Assembly (NCBI RefSeq): GCF_001307315.1
Contig: NZ_LGUC01000001.1
Coordinates: 1,364,001-1,428,000, forward strand
From: Halolamina pelagica
GTDB taxonomy: Archaea; Halobacteriota; Halobacteria; Halobacteriales; Haloferacaceae
DNA: 64,000 bases
Direction of reading: 5' to 3'
The notes under the pieces were generated by a model. The model was not told the origin of the DNA. It made no database searches and saw nothing but the letters and a program-made list of their open reading frames with translations. The translations under genes were made by a program, and so were the position numbers. Of the stretch, positions 19,358 through 29,134 are shown piece by piece (the first letter of the stretch is position 1; each line of letters starts with the position of its first letter).

Positions 19358-20583
19358 ATGGTACGGAACAGGGACAGACAGCCACGGCCGACACGGCGAC
19401 GGCTCCTCGCCGCCGGTGGTACGGTTGCGACGGGAGCGCTCCTCGGCGCGACTGCGCCGGCGGCTGCGCAGTCGACTGAGTTCGACGGCTGGTTCGACGA
19501 CGTGGACAACTACGACGGCGTCGTCGACCGCACGGGGCAGTCCGAGGTGACCGTCGAGGTCGGCGTCGACAACGGGGGTCAGCCGTACGGGTTCGGCCCG
19601 CCGGCAGTCAGAATCGATCCGGGAGCAACTGTCGTCTGGGAGTGGACCGGCAGAGGCGGATCGCACAACGTCGTCGCCGAGGACGGATCCTTCGAGTCCG
19701 AGCTCGTCGGCGAAGCCGGTCACACGTTCAGTCACACGTTCGAGGAAGAGGGGACCTTCAAGTACGTCTGCATCCCCACGAGGCACTCGGGATGAAAGGC
19801 GCCATCGTCGTCGGCGGCAGCGGCGGCAGCGGTGGTGGCGGCGTCTCCGAACCGGACTACGACGGCTGGTTCGACGACGTCGACAACTACGACGGCACCG
19901 TCGACGAGCGCGGGAACGACGAGGTCACCGTCCAAGTCGGCGTCGACAACGGGGGCCAGCCGTACGGGTTCGGCCCGCCAGCAGTCCGGATCGACCCGGG
20001 GACGACCGTCGTCTGGGAGTGGACCGGCAGAGGCGGATCGCACAACGTCGTCGCCGAGGACGGCTCCTTCGAGTCCGAACTCGTCGGCGAAGCCGGCCAC
20101 ACGTTCAGTCACACGTTCGAGGAGGAGGGTGTGTACAAGTACGTCTGTATCCCCCACGAGGCACTCGGGATGAAGGCAGCGATCGTCGTCGGCGACATCA
20201 GCGGCGGCGGTGGCGGCGACGGCGATGGTGGCGAGGAGGCCCCTGCCGAAGGCGAGACGGGTGGCGGCGGGATGATCCCCGTCCCCTCGGACTTCATCGG
20301 GTGGTTCGCGCTCGTGATCGGCGGGAGCCTCGGGGTCGCGGTGACGACCGTCCTCGGCGCCGAGTCCTACGCGGCGTACCGCGATCACGCGAGCGAGGAA
20401 CAGGCGTACGTCGGCGAGCAGTCCACCGAGGCAGTCGATCAGGAGCCGGTCGAGGAGATCGGTAGCGAGTACGACCCGATCGGTACGGGCGCACTGGTCG
20501 CGGGCTACTTCGTCCTGATCGCCCTGCTGTGGGTGTTCATGTACTTCGTCGAGTTCATCGGCGGTCCCACGATCACTGGCTAA
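19358..20583 (+). CDS. Halocyanin with two blue-copper domains and a membrane tail
   Basis: Secreted, membrane-anchored electron carrier. A Tat signal (RRRLLAAGG...) is followed by two near-identical plastocyanin-like domains (about 40-145 and 165-270). Each has GGSHNVVAEDG (His ligand) and YVCIPHEALGMK (Cys, His and Met ligands). A Gly/Asp linker leads to two TM segments, the last (LVAGYFVLIALLWVFMYFVEF) resembling a small CbaD-type oxidase subunit. The frame breaks near 19775, where domain 1 has four C and the duplicate has five, giving internal proof of a one-base deficit. It probably donates electrons to the oxidase encoded downstream. Confidence 0.88.
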
Positions 20584-20585
20584 CT

Positions 20586-21107
20586 ATGCACGTTCATCGA
20601 TTTGAGAGACTCTGGTTCGGCGCATCGCTCGTCCTGATCGTCGCGTTCATCGGGACCATCATCTACGGCGCAGTCGGTCCCGGGATCGCGATGGTCGACG
20701 ACAGTGGCGGCACCGTCGAGCCTTCGGTTATCGCCGACGGGAACTACGAACAGACCGATAACTTCCGCGAGCCCGGTGTGTACGACACCGAGGACGGCGT
20801 CGACGTGTACGTCGTCGCGCGCCAGTACCTCTTCCAGCCGGGCACTTCGGAGCCGATCCGGGTGCCGGCCGGCGAGGAGATATCGTTCCACGTCACCTCG
20901 CCCGACGTGACTCACGGGTTCAACCTCGCGGGGACGAACGTGAACACGATGGTGATCCCCGGGCAGGTCGCGGAGTTCTCCGTCACGTTCGAGGAGACCG
21001 GCGAGCACGGTATCGTCTGCCACGAGTACTGCGGCAGCGGCCACCACACGATGGAGGGCAAGGTGGTCGTCGTCGAGCAGTCGGAGTTCGAGGGAGGTGA
21101 GAACTGA
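20586..21107 (+). CDS. cbaB: ba3-type cytochrome oxidase subunit II
   Basis: 173-residue subunit with a single N-terminal TM helix (about 11-33) and a CuA cupredoxin domain. The CuA ligands lie in CHEYCGSGHHTM (C145, C149, H153, M156), with an upstream DVTHGF His. The short length and one TM helix match ba3 (Thermus-type B) oxidases rather than aa3. It starts two bases after the halocyanin stop and its stop overlaps the start of subunit I (TGATG). Confidence 0.95.
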   Translation: MHVHRFERLWFGASLVLIVAFIGTIIYGAVGPGIAMVDDSGGTVEPSVIADGNYEQTDNFREPGVYDTEDGVDVYVVARQYLFQPGTSEPIRVPAGEEISFHVTSPDVTHGFNLAGTNVNTMVIPGQVAEFSVTFEETGEHGIVCHEYCGSGHHTMEGKVVVVEQSEFEGGEN

Positions 21108-22864
21108 TGGCTACTGAACACGGCAGCGAGACGGGGTTCGAGACCGAGCAGGAGTACGTCGAAACCGAGGACGGCACGCGCCGCCGACTGGCGTTCGTCG
21201 ACCGGTTCCCCGAGGCAGCCCGGACCGCCCGCATCTGTCTCTGGATCGCCTTCGCGGCGTTCGGCGTCGGCGCGCTGTTCGGCCTGATTCAGGCACTGCA
21301 CCGGACGAACACGCTGCGGATCATCCCGTCGGCGGACTACTACACGATCCTGACCGGGCACGGCGTGCTGCTGGCGCTGGTGTTCACCACGTTCGGGATC
21401 GCGGGGCTGTTCCACTGGGCGAACACCCGCAGTCTCGGCGTCTCGCCGACGAACCGGCGGCTGACGCAGGGCTGGCTCTGGACGATGACGATCGGTACCC
21501 TGCTCGCCGCGGGGACGATCGTCGCGGGGCTGTTCGACGCGATCCCGGCGAGTGCGGACGTGCTGTACACGTTCTACGCGCCGCTCGAGGCCCACCCGCT
21601 GTTCTACATCGGCGCCGCGCTGCTGATCGTCGGCTCCTGGGGCGCGGGCTTCGACTGGTTCCTCCAGTACCGCAAGTGGCGCTCGCAGAACCCGGACGCC
21701 CGCATCCCGCTGCAGTCGTTCATGGTGATGACGACGATGCTGATGTGGTACCTCTCCTCTGCGGGCGTGGCCATCGAGGTGGTGTTCTTCCTCATCCCGT
21801 GGTCGCTCGGCCTCATCAGTCAGGTCGACCCGCTGCTGACCCGGACGCTGTTCTGGTACTTCGGCCACCCCGTAGTGTACTTCTGGCTGCTGCCGGCGTA
21901 CGTCGTCTGGTACACCGTGCTGCCGAAGCTCTCCGGCGGCCGGCTGTTCAGTGACCCGCTCGCACGGGTGACGTTCGTGCTGTTCCTGCTGCTGTCGACG
22001 CCGGTCGGGTTCCACCACCAGTACACCGACCCCGGGATCGCGTCGGGCTACAAGTTGGTCGCGATGACCAACACGATGTTCCTGCTGTTGCCGTCGCTCC
22101 TGACGCTGTTCACCGTCGTCGCGAGCATGGAACACGGCGCGCGGCAGGGTGGCGCGAGAGGCTACTTAGCCTGGCTCAAGGATCTCCCGTGGGAGCGCCC
22201 GGAGTTCTCCGGCGTCGCCCTCGCGGGGATCATGTTCGCCGCCGGCGGCTTCTCCGGCATGATCAACGCCGGGATGAACATCAACTACCTCATCCACAAC
22301 ACCATCTGGGTGCCCGGCCACTTCCACCTCACCGTGGGGACGGCCTACGCACTGACGCTGATGGCCATCGCCTACTGGCTGGTGCCCCAGCTTACGGGGA
22401 AGCGCCTGCAGTTCCGCGGACTGGCGGCGATCCAGCCGTTCGTCTGGTTCGTCGGGATGGTGCTGATGTCGAACGCGATGCACCGCGGCGGCCTCGCCGG
22501 CATCCCCCGGCGCACCGCCGAACCTCAGTACGACCAGGTCACCTTCGACGCCGTCGTCGGGACGGTCGGGGAGATGCGACTCCAGATCGCCATCGGGGGC
22601 ACGCTGCTGTTCCTCGGCGCGATGATGTTCCTCGCCGTGATGGCCGGCACCTGGGCGCTCGGGAAGCCCAACAGCCGACTCCGCGTCAACGGCTCGATCC
22701 CCGAGCCGCTCTCTGGGCCCGAGGAGTCGCCGCGCGTGCTCGACAACCTGAAGCTCTGGACCGCGATCGCGATCGCGCTGGTGCTGCTCGCGTACGGGAT
22801 CCCGCTGTTCGACATGGTCGCCGACGGACTGCTCTCGCCCGGTAGTCTCCCGGTCCCGGCGTAG
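21107..22864 (+). CDS. cbaA: ba3-type cytochrome oxidase subunit I
   Basis: Heme-copper oxygen reductase core, 585 residues with twelve or more TM helices. Metal ligands: His in the second helix (TGHGVLLALVF), the CuB site GHPVVYFWLLPAY including the cross-linked Tyr, HHQYTDPG, and PGHFHLTVGTAYAL for the hemes. The change of GHPEVY to GHPVVY is typical of B-family oxidases. It reduces O2 to water and pumps protons. In an operon with halocyanin and subunit II. Confidence 0.96.
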   Translation: MATEHGSETGFETEQEYVETEDGTRRRLAFVDRFPEAARTARICLWIAFAAFGVGALFGLIQALHRTNTLRIIPSADYYTILTGHGVLLALVFTTFGIAGLFHWANTRSLGVSPTNRRLTQGWLWTMTIGTLLAAGTIVAGLFDAIPASADVLYTFYAPLEAHPLFYIGAALLIVGSWGAGFDWFLQYRKWRSQNPDARIPLQSFMVMTTMLMWYLSSAGVAIEVVFFLIPWSLGLISQVDPLLTRTLFWYFGHPVVYFWLLPAYVVWYTVLPKLSGGRLFSDPLARVTFVLFLLLSTPVGFHHQYTDPGIASGYKLVAMTNTMFLLLPSLLTLFTVVASMEHGARQGGARGYLAWLKDLPWERPEFSGVALAGIMFAAGGFSGMINAGMNINYLIHNTIWVPGHFHLTVGTAYALTLMAIAYWLVPQLTGKRLQFRGLAAIQPFVWFVGMVLMSNAMHRGGLAGIPRRTAEPQYDQVTFDAVVGTVGEMRLQIAIGGTLLFLGAMMFLAVMAGTWALGKPNSRLRVNGSIPEPLSGPEESPRVLDNLKLWTAIAIALVLLAYGIPLFDMVADGLLSPGSLPVPA

Positions 22865-22885
22865 CGACTCTCCCTCCCGCTCTCT

Positions 22886-23485
22886 ATGAGTAACTCACCT
22901 ACTGACGACGACGTATCGACGGACGCCGAGGAGCCGACGGCGCCGCCTGACGACGACGAGGATATCGACCGGCGTCGGCTGATCCGCTGGATCGCCCTGA
23001 TCGCGTTCGGCATCCCCGTCGTCGTCGAAGTGCTGACGTTTGCGAACATCATCGACGACGAGCTCCTCAGTGGCGACGACGAGGAGCCGACGGAGACGGG
23101 GACGGCCACGCCGACGGACCGTCCCGGCGCGGTCGGCGTCGGTGACGAACTGCTGTCCGAGACCGCGGCGACCGAGACGATCACCACCTCGGAGATCCGT
23201 ACGGGGGAGTCGTCCCGGACGTACGTCTTGGGCGTCGAGGTCGAGAACGACACCGACGCGACGGTCGAGCTCCGTTCGCGCCACGTGCGCCTGCGCGACG
23301 GCGAGACCATCGACGGCGTCTCGAGTACGGGTTCGGTCGAACCCGGGGCCACGGGGACGATGACCGCGGCGTGGGGGATCCCCGAGGGTGCGACCCCCGA
23401 CGCCGTCGAAGTCGTTGCGCTCCGAGACGGCGCGCGCGTGTTCGAGGACTACGTGGCCGTGGAGCGGCCGCCGGTCGTCGGGTAG
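22886..23485 (+). CDS. Single-pass membrane protein of the oxidase cluster
   Basis: 199 residues. The acidic N-terminus (1-30) precedes a TM segment (about 33-55), then a Thr/Pro linker and an exported beta-rich domain resembling FxLYD-like folds (LGVEVENDTDATVELRSRHVRLRDG). It follows subunit I by 21 bases and probably shares its transcript. I do not recognise a defined family; a role in oxidase stability or assembly is context only. Confidence 0.72.
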   Translation: MSNSPTDDDVSTDAEEPTAPPDDDEDIDRRRLIRWIALIAFGIPVVVEVLTFANIIDDELLSGDDEEPTETGTATPTDRPGAVGVGDELLSETAATETITTSEIRTGESSRTYVLGVEVENDTDATVELRSRHVRLRDGETIDGVSSTGSVEPGATGTMTAAWGIPEGATPDAVEVVALRDGARVFEDYVAVERPPVVG

Positions 23486-23527
23486 GGGCTCGTCGCCGCT
23501 CCGGCGGCGAAACCCGCGGCGATCCGG

Positions 23528-23890
23528 CTACTCCGCGTAGGGGTTCGGCGGATCGTCGTTGTGGCGGCACTGCTGGGCGTGGAACTGCAGGTCGAACCGG
23601 ACCTCGTCGGTCTGGATTTCGTTGCCGACCTCGAAGGGGAACTCCCACGAGAACCCGATGTACAGCGTCGTCGAGTTCGGCCAGCAGTTGTCGTGGTGGT
23701 TGTCGTCGCCGTTGCCACCGTTCCCGTTGTCGCCATCGCTGTTGTCGTCGTCGCCGTTCTCGCAGTAGTAGAACTGGACGTGACTGACCTCGTAGTACGT
23801 CCGGTTCTGGTTGCCCGTGTTCTCGGGCCCGACATCTGCCTTGAGGAACGATTGCGCCGCGGCGTTGGACTGCGGGAAGCGACCGCGGTC
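23528..23890 (-). pseudogene. C-terminal fragment of a SipW-type secreted protein
   Basis: The readable part has an Asn/Asp/Gly-rich insert, TTLYIGFSWEFPFEVGNEIQTD and the ending FHAQQCRHNDDPPNPYAE, which is characteristic of haloarchaeal SipW-dependent-signal secreted proteins. No signal peptide or N-terminal domain is present: upstream of about 23890 the frame runs into unrelated sequence next to tRNA-Thr. I read it as a 5'-truncated remnant. Confidence 0.6.
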
Positions 23891-23958
23891 ATGCGGCCAC
23901 CTCCGGGGTAGCAACAGGGCTACCCGATCCTCTGAAGGGTTTTCAACAAGCAGTAGAG

Positions 23959-24040
23959 AGCCGGAGGAGGGATTCTGAACCACGGTCGTTCCGCTCGCTA
24001 CGCTCGCTTCACTCCCTGGTTCAAATCCCACGTGCCGCTC
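23959..24040. other. Partial tRNA-Thr 3'-end duplicate and T-arm-like inverted repeat
   Basis: Bases 23959-23974 repeat exactly the 16 bases covering the 3' end of the adjacent tRNA-Thr gene (24066-24081), with similarity continuing for about eight bases. A second, inverted T-arm-like string (GGTTCAAATCCCA) lies near 24019. No cloverleaf can be built. This looks like a remnant attachment site. Confidence 0.5.
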
Positions 24041-24065
24041 TTCGTCTCACTTCGTTCGACAGAAG

Positions 24066-24138
24066 AGCCGGAGGAGGGATTTGAACCCTCGACCTATTCC
24101 TTACGAAGGAATCGCTCTGCCAGCTGAGCTACCCCGGC
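24066..24138 (-). tRNA. tRNA-Thr, anticodon CGU
   Basis: The reverse strand folds into a full cloverleaf of 73 bases. The acceptor stem is GCCGGGG with CTCCGGC (one G-U), the D-arm contains AGCTCAGCTGGCAGAGC, the anticodon stem ATTCC/GGAAT carries loop TTCGTAA (anticodon CGT), and the T-arm contains GGTTCAAATCC. Discriminator U fits archaeal tRNA-Thr. No intron, and CCA is not encoded. Confidence 0.96.
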
Positions 24139-24194
24139 GCGTCCATCCCCTTGTACCGGCAACGCGGACATAAGGGTTCCGAAACCCGGCGCAG

Positions 24195-25196
24195 TCAGTC
24201 GATCCGGTCCAGCCGCGCGTCCAGGCAGACGTTCAGTTCGTGGGGAGCGTAGGATCGCACGACGCGCTCCTCCAGCACCGTCACCGCGTACTCGTCGCCG
24301 GCCGCCGTCTCGAGCGCCGTCGTCGCCCGTTCGAAGGGGGCGTCCTCGTGCTGGATGTCGTACAGATGCACCACACACGACTCACCGGCGAACGCCACGG
24401 CGGCGTCGGCGAACTCCGCGGCGGTGTGCGGGAGGTTCATCACCAGCCGATCCGCCCAGCCGGCGTACTCCGCAGTCAGCTCCCGTACGTCGCCGACGTG
24501 GGTGGTGATCCGGTCGGCGACGGCGTTGCGCTCGGCGTTCTCCTCGAGGTAGGCGATCGCGTCGGGGTTGATGTCGCAGGCCACCACCTCCGCGCCCGCG
24601 CTCGCCATCGGGATCGCGTAGGGACCGACGCCGGCGAACATGTCCAGGGCGTGCTCGCCGGGCTCGACCTGCTCGACGACGCGATTGCGCTCGGTGGCGA
24701 GTCGCGGCGAGAAGTACACCTCGTCGACGTCGACGACGAACTCGTGGCCGTACTCGCGGTGGACCGTCTCCGTCGGCGATCGATCGCCGTCCTCGTCGGC
24801 CAGCACCTCCCAGTCCCGGACGCGCGTCTCGCCTTTCACTTTCGAGTCGCGGTTGAGCACGCTCCGGACCGGGATGTCGGACTCGACGACGGCGTCGGCG
24901 ATTTCGGCGGCGCGGTCGGGATCGTCCTCGTCGACGAGTACCACGTCGCCCAGTCGCTCGTAGGTGGGTTCGTACCCCAGCAAGTCCGCGGGCGTGCGCT
25001 GGGGCGTGCGAGACGGCACGTCGCGCTCGGTGACCGCCATGTCTGCCGGAACCGACTCCGGGTCCGTCACGGGGATGAACAGGTCGCCGTCCGCGACCTC
25101 GATGCCGAACGCCTGGTCGATCAGGTCGGCTTCGGCGAGACGCTGTCGAGTCGCCTCGCCCGACTCCCGGGGGACGACGACACAGGGCCGCATCAT
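24195..25196 (-). CDS. trm5: tRNA (guanine37-N1)-methyltransferase Trm5
   Basis: Class I SAM methyltransferase that makes m1G37 in tRNA, about 333 residues. An N-terminal D1-like region (1-110) precedes the central RNA-binding part and the Rossmann domain: LDMFAGVGPYAIPMA (SAM loop), ACDINPDAIAYLEEN, catalytic-type NLPH (VMNLPHTAAEF), and C-terminal SYAPHELNVCLDARL. Two adjacent Met codons (25196 and 25193) are possible starts. The neighbouring tRNA gene on the same strand is probably coincidental. Confidence 0.93.
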   Translation of the reverse strand: MMRPCVVVPRESGEATRQRLAEADLIDQAFGIEVADGDLFIPVTDPESVPADMAVTERDVPSRTPQRTPADLLGYEPTYERLGDVVLVDEDDPDRAAEIADAVVESDIPVRSVLNRDSKVKGETRVRDWEVLADEDGDRSPTETVHREYGHEFVVDVDEVYFSPRLATERNRVVEQVEPGEHALDMFAGVGPYAIPMASAGAEVVACDINPDAIAYLEENAERNAVADRITTHVGDVRELTAEYAGWADRLVMNLPHTAAEFADAAVAFAGESCVVHLYDIQHEDAPFERATTALETAAGDEYAVTVLEERVVRSYAPHELNVCLDARLDRID

Positions 25197-25236
25197 ACCC
25201 GGACTCGGCGCCCGGTGGGAGTAAGGATGACGGAAC

Positions 25237-26524
25237 TCAGGCGAGCACGTCGAGCAGCTCCGGCGTCGACGCGGCGACGCCGGCCTCGCCGACGCGGAGC
25301 CGGCGGTACGCCGTCGCCGCGGCCTCGGCGACCGTCCGCTCGTTCGTCGGCCGCTCCTCGATGCAGTACGCCGGCGTCTCGCTGTCGGCGACCGCCGACA
25401 GCACCGGCGCCAGCCCGGCCGTGAGGTCCACGTCGGCGACCACGACGGCGTCCGCCCGCCCGACCAGCGCGCCCAACCGTTCGAGTGCGCCATCGTCGAC
25501 GCCCTCGAGCACGCCGACCGCGAGCGTCTCCATCCCCAGCGCGTCGGCGACCGCGGCGTCGGAGTCGCCCGTGGGCACTGGACCGACCGTCGCCTCGAGT
25601 CCGGCGCGGTCGAGGCGTGTCAGTAGCGGGCCCGCCCGCCCGCCCCGGCGACGACGTGGACGCGCTCGACGGGGGGGATCTCCGGCACGTCGGCGTCCGG
25701 ATCGACGTCTGGCAGGGCAGTCACCCGCGGGCGCTCGGTGACGGGGTCGGGCGTCACGACCGCGTCCACGTCGAACGCGTGCCCGATCGTCGAGCCGGTG
25801 AGCACCGACGCCGGCGGGCCGTCGGCGACGACTCCGCCGTCGGCGACGACGACGATCCGATCACAGTACCGTGCGGCGGTGTCGAGGTCGTGGATCGCGG
25901 CGATCGCCGCCCGCCCCTCGTCGACCAGCGCCGAGACGGTCTCGAACGTCCGGAGCCGGTGGTTCGGGTCGAGGCTGGCGGTCGGCTCGTCGAGGAGCAG
26001 CAGCGGCGTTTCCTGAGCGAGCGCGCGGGCCAGCAACACCCGCGAGCGCTCGCCGCCGGAGATCTCGGTCACGGGTCGCTCGGCGAACTCGTCGATGTCG
26101 GTCCGTTCCATCGCGCGTTCGACGGCCGCGTGGTCGGCGTCGCCCATCGTCCCGAACCGCGGGACGTGGGGGTCCGGCCCATCTCGACGATCTCCCGGAC
26201 GGTGAACGCGAAGGAGACGGCGGTGTCCTGCGGGACGGTCGCGACCCGGCGGCCCAGCGCCTTCGCGGAGAGGTCGCCAACGGAGTCGCCCGCGACCCAG
26301 ACCTGGCCGCTGTCGGGCGATAGCGTGCCGCGAGCGGTCCGGAGCAGGGTCGTCTTCCCGGCGCCGTTGGGGCCGACGAGCCCAACGAGTTCGCCGGTGT
26401 CGACGTCGAGGCTCACGCCGTCGAGAACGTCGGTCTCCCCGAGCGTGACCGAGAGGCCGTCGATCGACAGCACAGGACCTGCAGCCGGGGTCGGGATCGC
26501 CGTGTCGGTGGTATCGTCGGTCAT
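25237..26524 (-). CDS. btuD: Cobalamin-type ABC transporter ATPase BtuD with C-terminal extension
   Basis: ATPase of an iron-siderophore/B12-type importer, about 429 residues. Residues 20-255 form the ABC domain: Walker [12 protein letters not shown], signature SGGERSR, Walker [13 protein letters not shown], switch His AAIHDLD. A further ~170 residues form a Rossmann-like domain (VHVVAGAG...AVVVADVDL) seen in some archaeal BtuD proteins; its role is unclear. Two frame breaks, near 26174 (C run; restores MGRTPHVPRFG) and near 25630 (G/C run), each corrected by one base. The start overlaps the btuC stop (ATGA). Confidence 0.88.
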
Positions 26525-27594
26525 AGTTCGTGGACCCTCCGTTTGCGCAGGAGAAAGAGGAAGAACGGGGCGCCGACTGCGGCAGTGACGATCCCCACGG
26601 GGAGCTCCTGGGGGGCGCTCCGGGCGGCCGTGTCCGCGGCCACGAGGAACGCCGAGCCCGCGATCGCCGCCGTCGGCAGGAGGATGCGGTGATCGGGGCC
26701 GACGACGAGCCGCATCACGTGGGGGACGATCAGCCCGACGAACCCGATGACGCCCGAGACGGCGACGCCGGCGCCGGTGACGACTGCCGACACCGCAAGC
26801 AGCAGGCGCTTGGTGCGCTCGACCTCGATACCGAGGCCGGCGGCCTCCTCCTCGCCGAGCAGCATGACGTTCAGGTCGCGAGCGTACGCCAGCAGCACGA
26901 GGAAACAGCCCAGGACGAACAGCGGGAGCAGCGGCACGCCCGCCACGGGGACGAAGTCCGCCCAGCCGGCGTTGTCGAGGTGGCCCATCAGCCAGTAGAC
27001 GACGCGGCGCATGCTCTCGCCCGACTGCAGCAGGAGAAACGAGGTGACCGCGCCGAGGAACGTCTGGATGGCCACGCCGGCCAGCAGCAGCGTCGCCACG
27101 GGCGTCTGCCCGTTCTCGGTCGCGATGGCGTAGACGGCGAAGGCAGTGAGCAGCGCGCCGGCGAACGCTGCGGGCTCCAGCCCGAGCCCGAACGGGATCA
27201 CGGCGGGGGCGACGATCGACGCGACGGCGCCGACGGCGGCGCCCGAGGAGACGCCGATGATCGAAGGGTCGGCCATCGGGTTGCGGAAGAACCCCTGCAT
27301 CACCGTTCCCGCGGCGCCGAGGGCGAACCCCACCAACGCACCCAACAGGATCCGCGGGAGCCTGACCCGCATCACGATCGCGCGGTGGGACGCCCGCAGC
27401 GAGAACGCGAAGGGGTGGTGCCAGCCGAACTCGCCGCCGGCGAGCGACGGCACCGCGATCGCTTCGAGAACGGCCTTCAGCGCCGTCTCGGCGGGAACCG
27501 GAACCGGACCGATCCCCGCGCTGACGACGACGACGCCGGCGAGGGCGGCAGCTAAGCCAGCCGACCAGCCGGTCGCGCGCCTCGCCACGCTCAT
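26521..27594 (-). CDS. btuC: Cobalamin-type ABC transporter permease BtuC
   Basis: FecCD/BtuC-family permease, 357 residues, about ten TM helices. Family motifs: [42 protein letters not shown] (split here by normal variation) and [18 protein letters not shown], the coupling loop. ATG 27594 was chosen over 27621 because the sequence upstream is AT-rich promoter (AAATACTTG) shared with the divergent btuF. It forms an operon with btuD through a four-base overlap. Confidence 0.93.
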   Translation of the reverse strand: MSVARRATGWSAGLAAALAGVVVVSAGIGPVPVPAETALKAVLEAIAVPSLAGGEFGWHHPFAFSLRASHRAIVMRVRLPRILLGALVGFALGAAGTVMQGFFRNPMADPSIIGVSSGAAVGAVASIVAPAVIPFGLGLEPAAFAGALLTAFAVYAIATENGQTPVATLLLAGVAIQTFLGAVTSFLLLQSGESMRRVVYWLMGHLDNAGWADFVPVAGVPLLPLFVLGCFLVLLAYARDLNVMLLGEEEAAGLGIEVERTKRLLLAVSAVVTGAGVAVSGVIGFVGLIVPHVMRLVVGPDHRILLPTAAIAGSAFLVAADTAARSAPQELPVGIVTAAVGAPFFLFLLRKRRVHEL

Positions 27595-27653
27595 GTACCA
27601 AAGCTGAGTTGGGTTAGACAAATACTTGTTGCACTAGACGCGAGGAGCAGTCG
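27595..27653. promoter_or_regulatory. Bidirectional promoter of btuCD and btuF
   Basis: Only 59 bases separate two divergent starts. The stretch around GGGTTAGACAAATACTTGTTG is the most AT-rich part and must hold the basal elements for both directions. Both transcripts are probably leaderless or nearly so, and co-regulation is likely. Confidence 0.55.
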
Positions 27654-28811
27654 ATGCGAACGCGAACAACGTTACTGATCGTACTGTGTACGCTTCTTGC
27701 GGCCGTTGCGCCGGCCGGCGCCGTCGGCGCGTCCGGCGCGTCGGTGACCCACGCGAACGCCGACGCCGACGCGGCGGTACAGCAAGAAGTCCCCGACTGC
27801 TCGTTCCCGCTCACCCTGACCGACGCGACGGGTACCGAGGTGACCCTCGAAGAGCCGCCCGAGACGGTGACGACCCTCGGCGCCAGCGCGGCCCAGACGA
27901 TGTGGGAGATCGGTGGCAAAGACCAGGTGGTCGGGCTCAGTAGTAACGCCGACTACCTCGCCGGCGCCGAGAGCCGGACCAACGTCTCCGCCAGCGGCTT
28001 CGGCTACAGCACGGAGGCGGTTGTCGGCACCGAGGCCGACCTCGTGCTCGCGGCCAACATCGTGCCCGCGGAGACCGTGAGCGCGCTGCGGGACGCGGGG
28101 ATGACGGTGTACCAGTTCGAGGCCGCCACCTCGGTCGAGGACGTGGCGAACAAGACCACGCGGATCGGCAAGCTCACCGGGAACTGTGAGGGCGCCGCCG
28201 AAGCGAACGCGTGGATGAACGCGAACGTCGAGACCGCACAGGAGGTCACGGCCGACACGGAGTCGCCCGAGCTGCTGATCCCCCTCAGCGGCGGCTCGCT
28301 GGTCGGTGGCAACACGTTCATCAACGCGATGGCCGAGGCCGCTGGCGGCACGAACCTCGCCGTCGAGGCGTTCAACAGCTCCTACCCCTACCAGGTCTCC
28401 GACGAGACGATCCTCGAGCTGAACCCCGAGATGCTGGTGCTGCAGGAAGGGCTGACCAGCCTGATCACACAGGAGCCCTACGCGTCGACGACCGCCGGGC
28501 AGAACAACGCGAGCGTGGTCGTCGACCCGAACTACCTGAGCCAGCCCGCGCCGCGCTCGGTCGTGTACTCGACGCGGAACCTGACCGAAGGGTTCCACCC
28601 CGACGCGGCCGCGAGCGCGGAGTGGACCGCACGGAGTGAGGTCAGCGTCGGCACGGAGACGGCCACGCCGACTGCGACCCCGACCGAAGCGACGACCGAG
28701 GCGACGCCGACGCCCGAGCAGCCGACCACGACTGAAGGCCCCGGCTTCGGCGCCGGTGCCGCCGTCGCCGCCCTCGGCGCGGGCGCAGCGCTGCTCGGTC
28801 GTCGCGACTGA
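27654..28811 (+). CDS. btuF: Cobalamin-type substrate-binding protein BtuF with PGF-CTERM anchor
   Basis: Extracellular binding protein of the BtuCDF importer, 385 residues. The signal peptide ([20 protein letters not shown]) is followed by a class III periplasmic-binding fold ([61 protein letters not shown]). A Thr/Pro stalk leads to PGFG, a hydrophobic segment and RRD: a PGF-CTERM signal, so it should be anchored by archaeosortase A rather than by a lipobox Cys. Cobalamin is the best guess; related proteins bind heme or siderophores. Confidence 0.88.
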   Translation: MRTRTTLLIVLCTLLAAVAPAGAVGASGASVTHANADADAAVQQEVPDCSFPLTLTDATGTEVTLEEPPETVTTLGASAAQTMWEIGGKDQVVGLSSNADYLAGAESRTNVSASGFGYSTEAVVGTEADLVLAANIVPAETVSALRDAGMTVYQFEAATSVEDVANKTTRIGKLTGNCEGAAEANAWMNANVETAQEVTADTESPELLIPLSGGSLVGGNTFINAMAEAAGGTNLAVEAFNSSYPYQVSDETILELNPEMLVLQEGLTSLITQEPYASTTAGQNNASVVVDPNYLSQPAPRSVVYSTRNLTEGFHPDAAASAEWTARSEVSVGTETATPTATPTEATTEATPTPEQPTTTEGPGFGAGAAVAALGAGAALLGRRD

Positions 28812-28855
28812 GCGGCATCAAAACCGCTTTCCCCGACGACGGCGTCTGCTCTCGC

Positions 28856-29134
28856 ATGATCGAGAACGTCGTCTACCCCGCGTACCTCGACGCGGCGTAC
28901 AGTCGTTCGGAGGGCCGCCGGGTGCCGCTGGACGAGGCCGTCGAGGACCCGACGGTCGACGAGATCGCGAAGGCGGTCCAGCAGGTGGGCTACGACGCCG
29001 TCGTCGAACGCGACAAGAGCTACTCCCGCGAGTTCGAACCCCGCGGGCGCGTGCTCGTCCAGGGCGCAGACGACGCGACGAAGAACGACCTCGTGCAGGC
29101 GATCGCGGCGTACGTCGCGATCCTTCGGGACTGA
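28856..29134 (+). CDS. srp19: Signal recognition particle protein SRP19
   Basis: 92-residue RNA-binding protein that binds 7S RNA and helps SRP54 assemble. It has the family start ([22 protein letters not shown]), the central [13 protein letters not shown] and the GRVLVQ strand near the end. The stop overlaps the ATG of gar1 (TGATG), giving a conserved haloarchaeal pair. Confidence 0.95.
   Translation: MIENVVYPAYLDAAYSRSEGRRVPLDEAVEDPTVDEIAKAVQQVGYDAVVERDKSYSREFEPRGRVLVQGADDATKNDLVQAIAAYVAILRD

Noticed and set aside
23959-24040. Second tRNA gene on the plus strand (GGTTCAAATCCC near 24019)
   Set aside because: Only a T-arm-like string; acceptor, D and anticodon arms cannot be formed.
26069-27601. 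Single long frame covering btuC and the start of btuD
   Set aside because: It reads btuC out of frame (Arg-rich). The true btuC frame has ten TM helices, and btuD starts at 26524.
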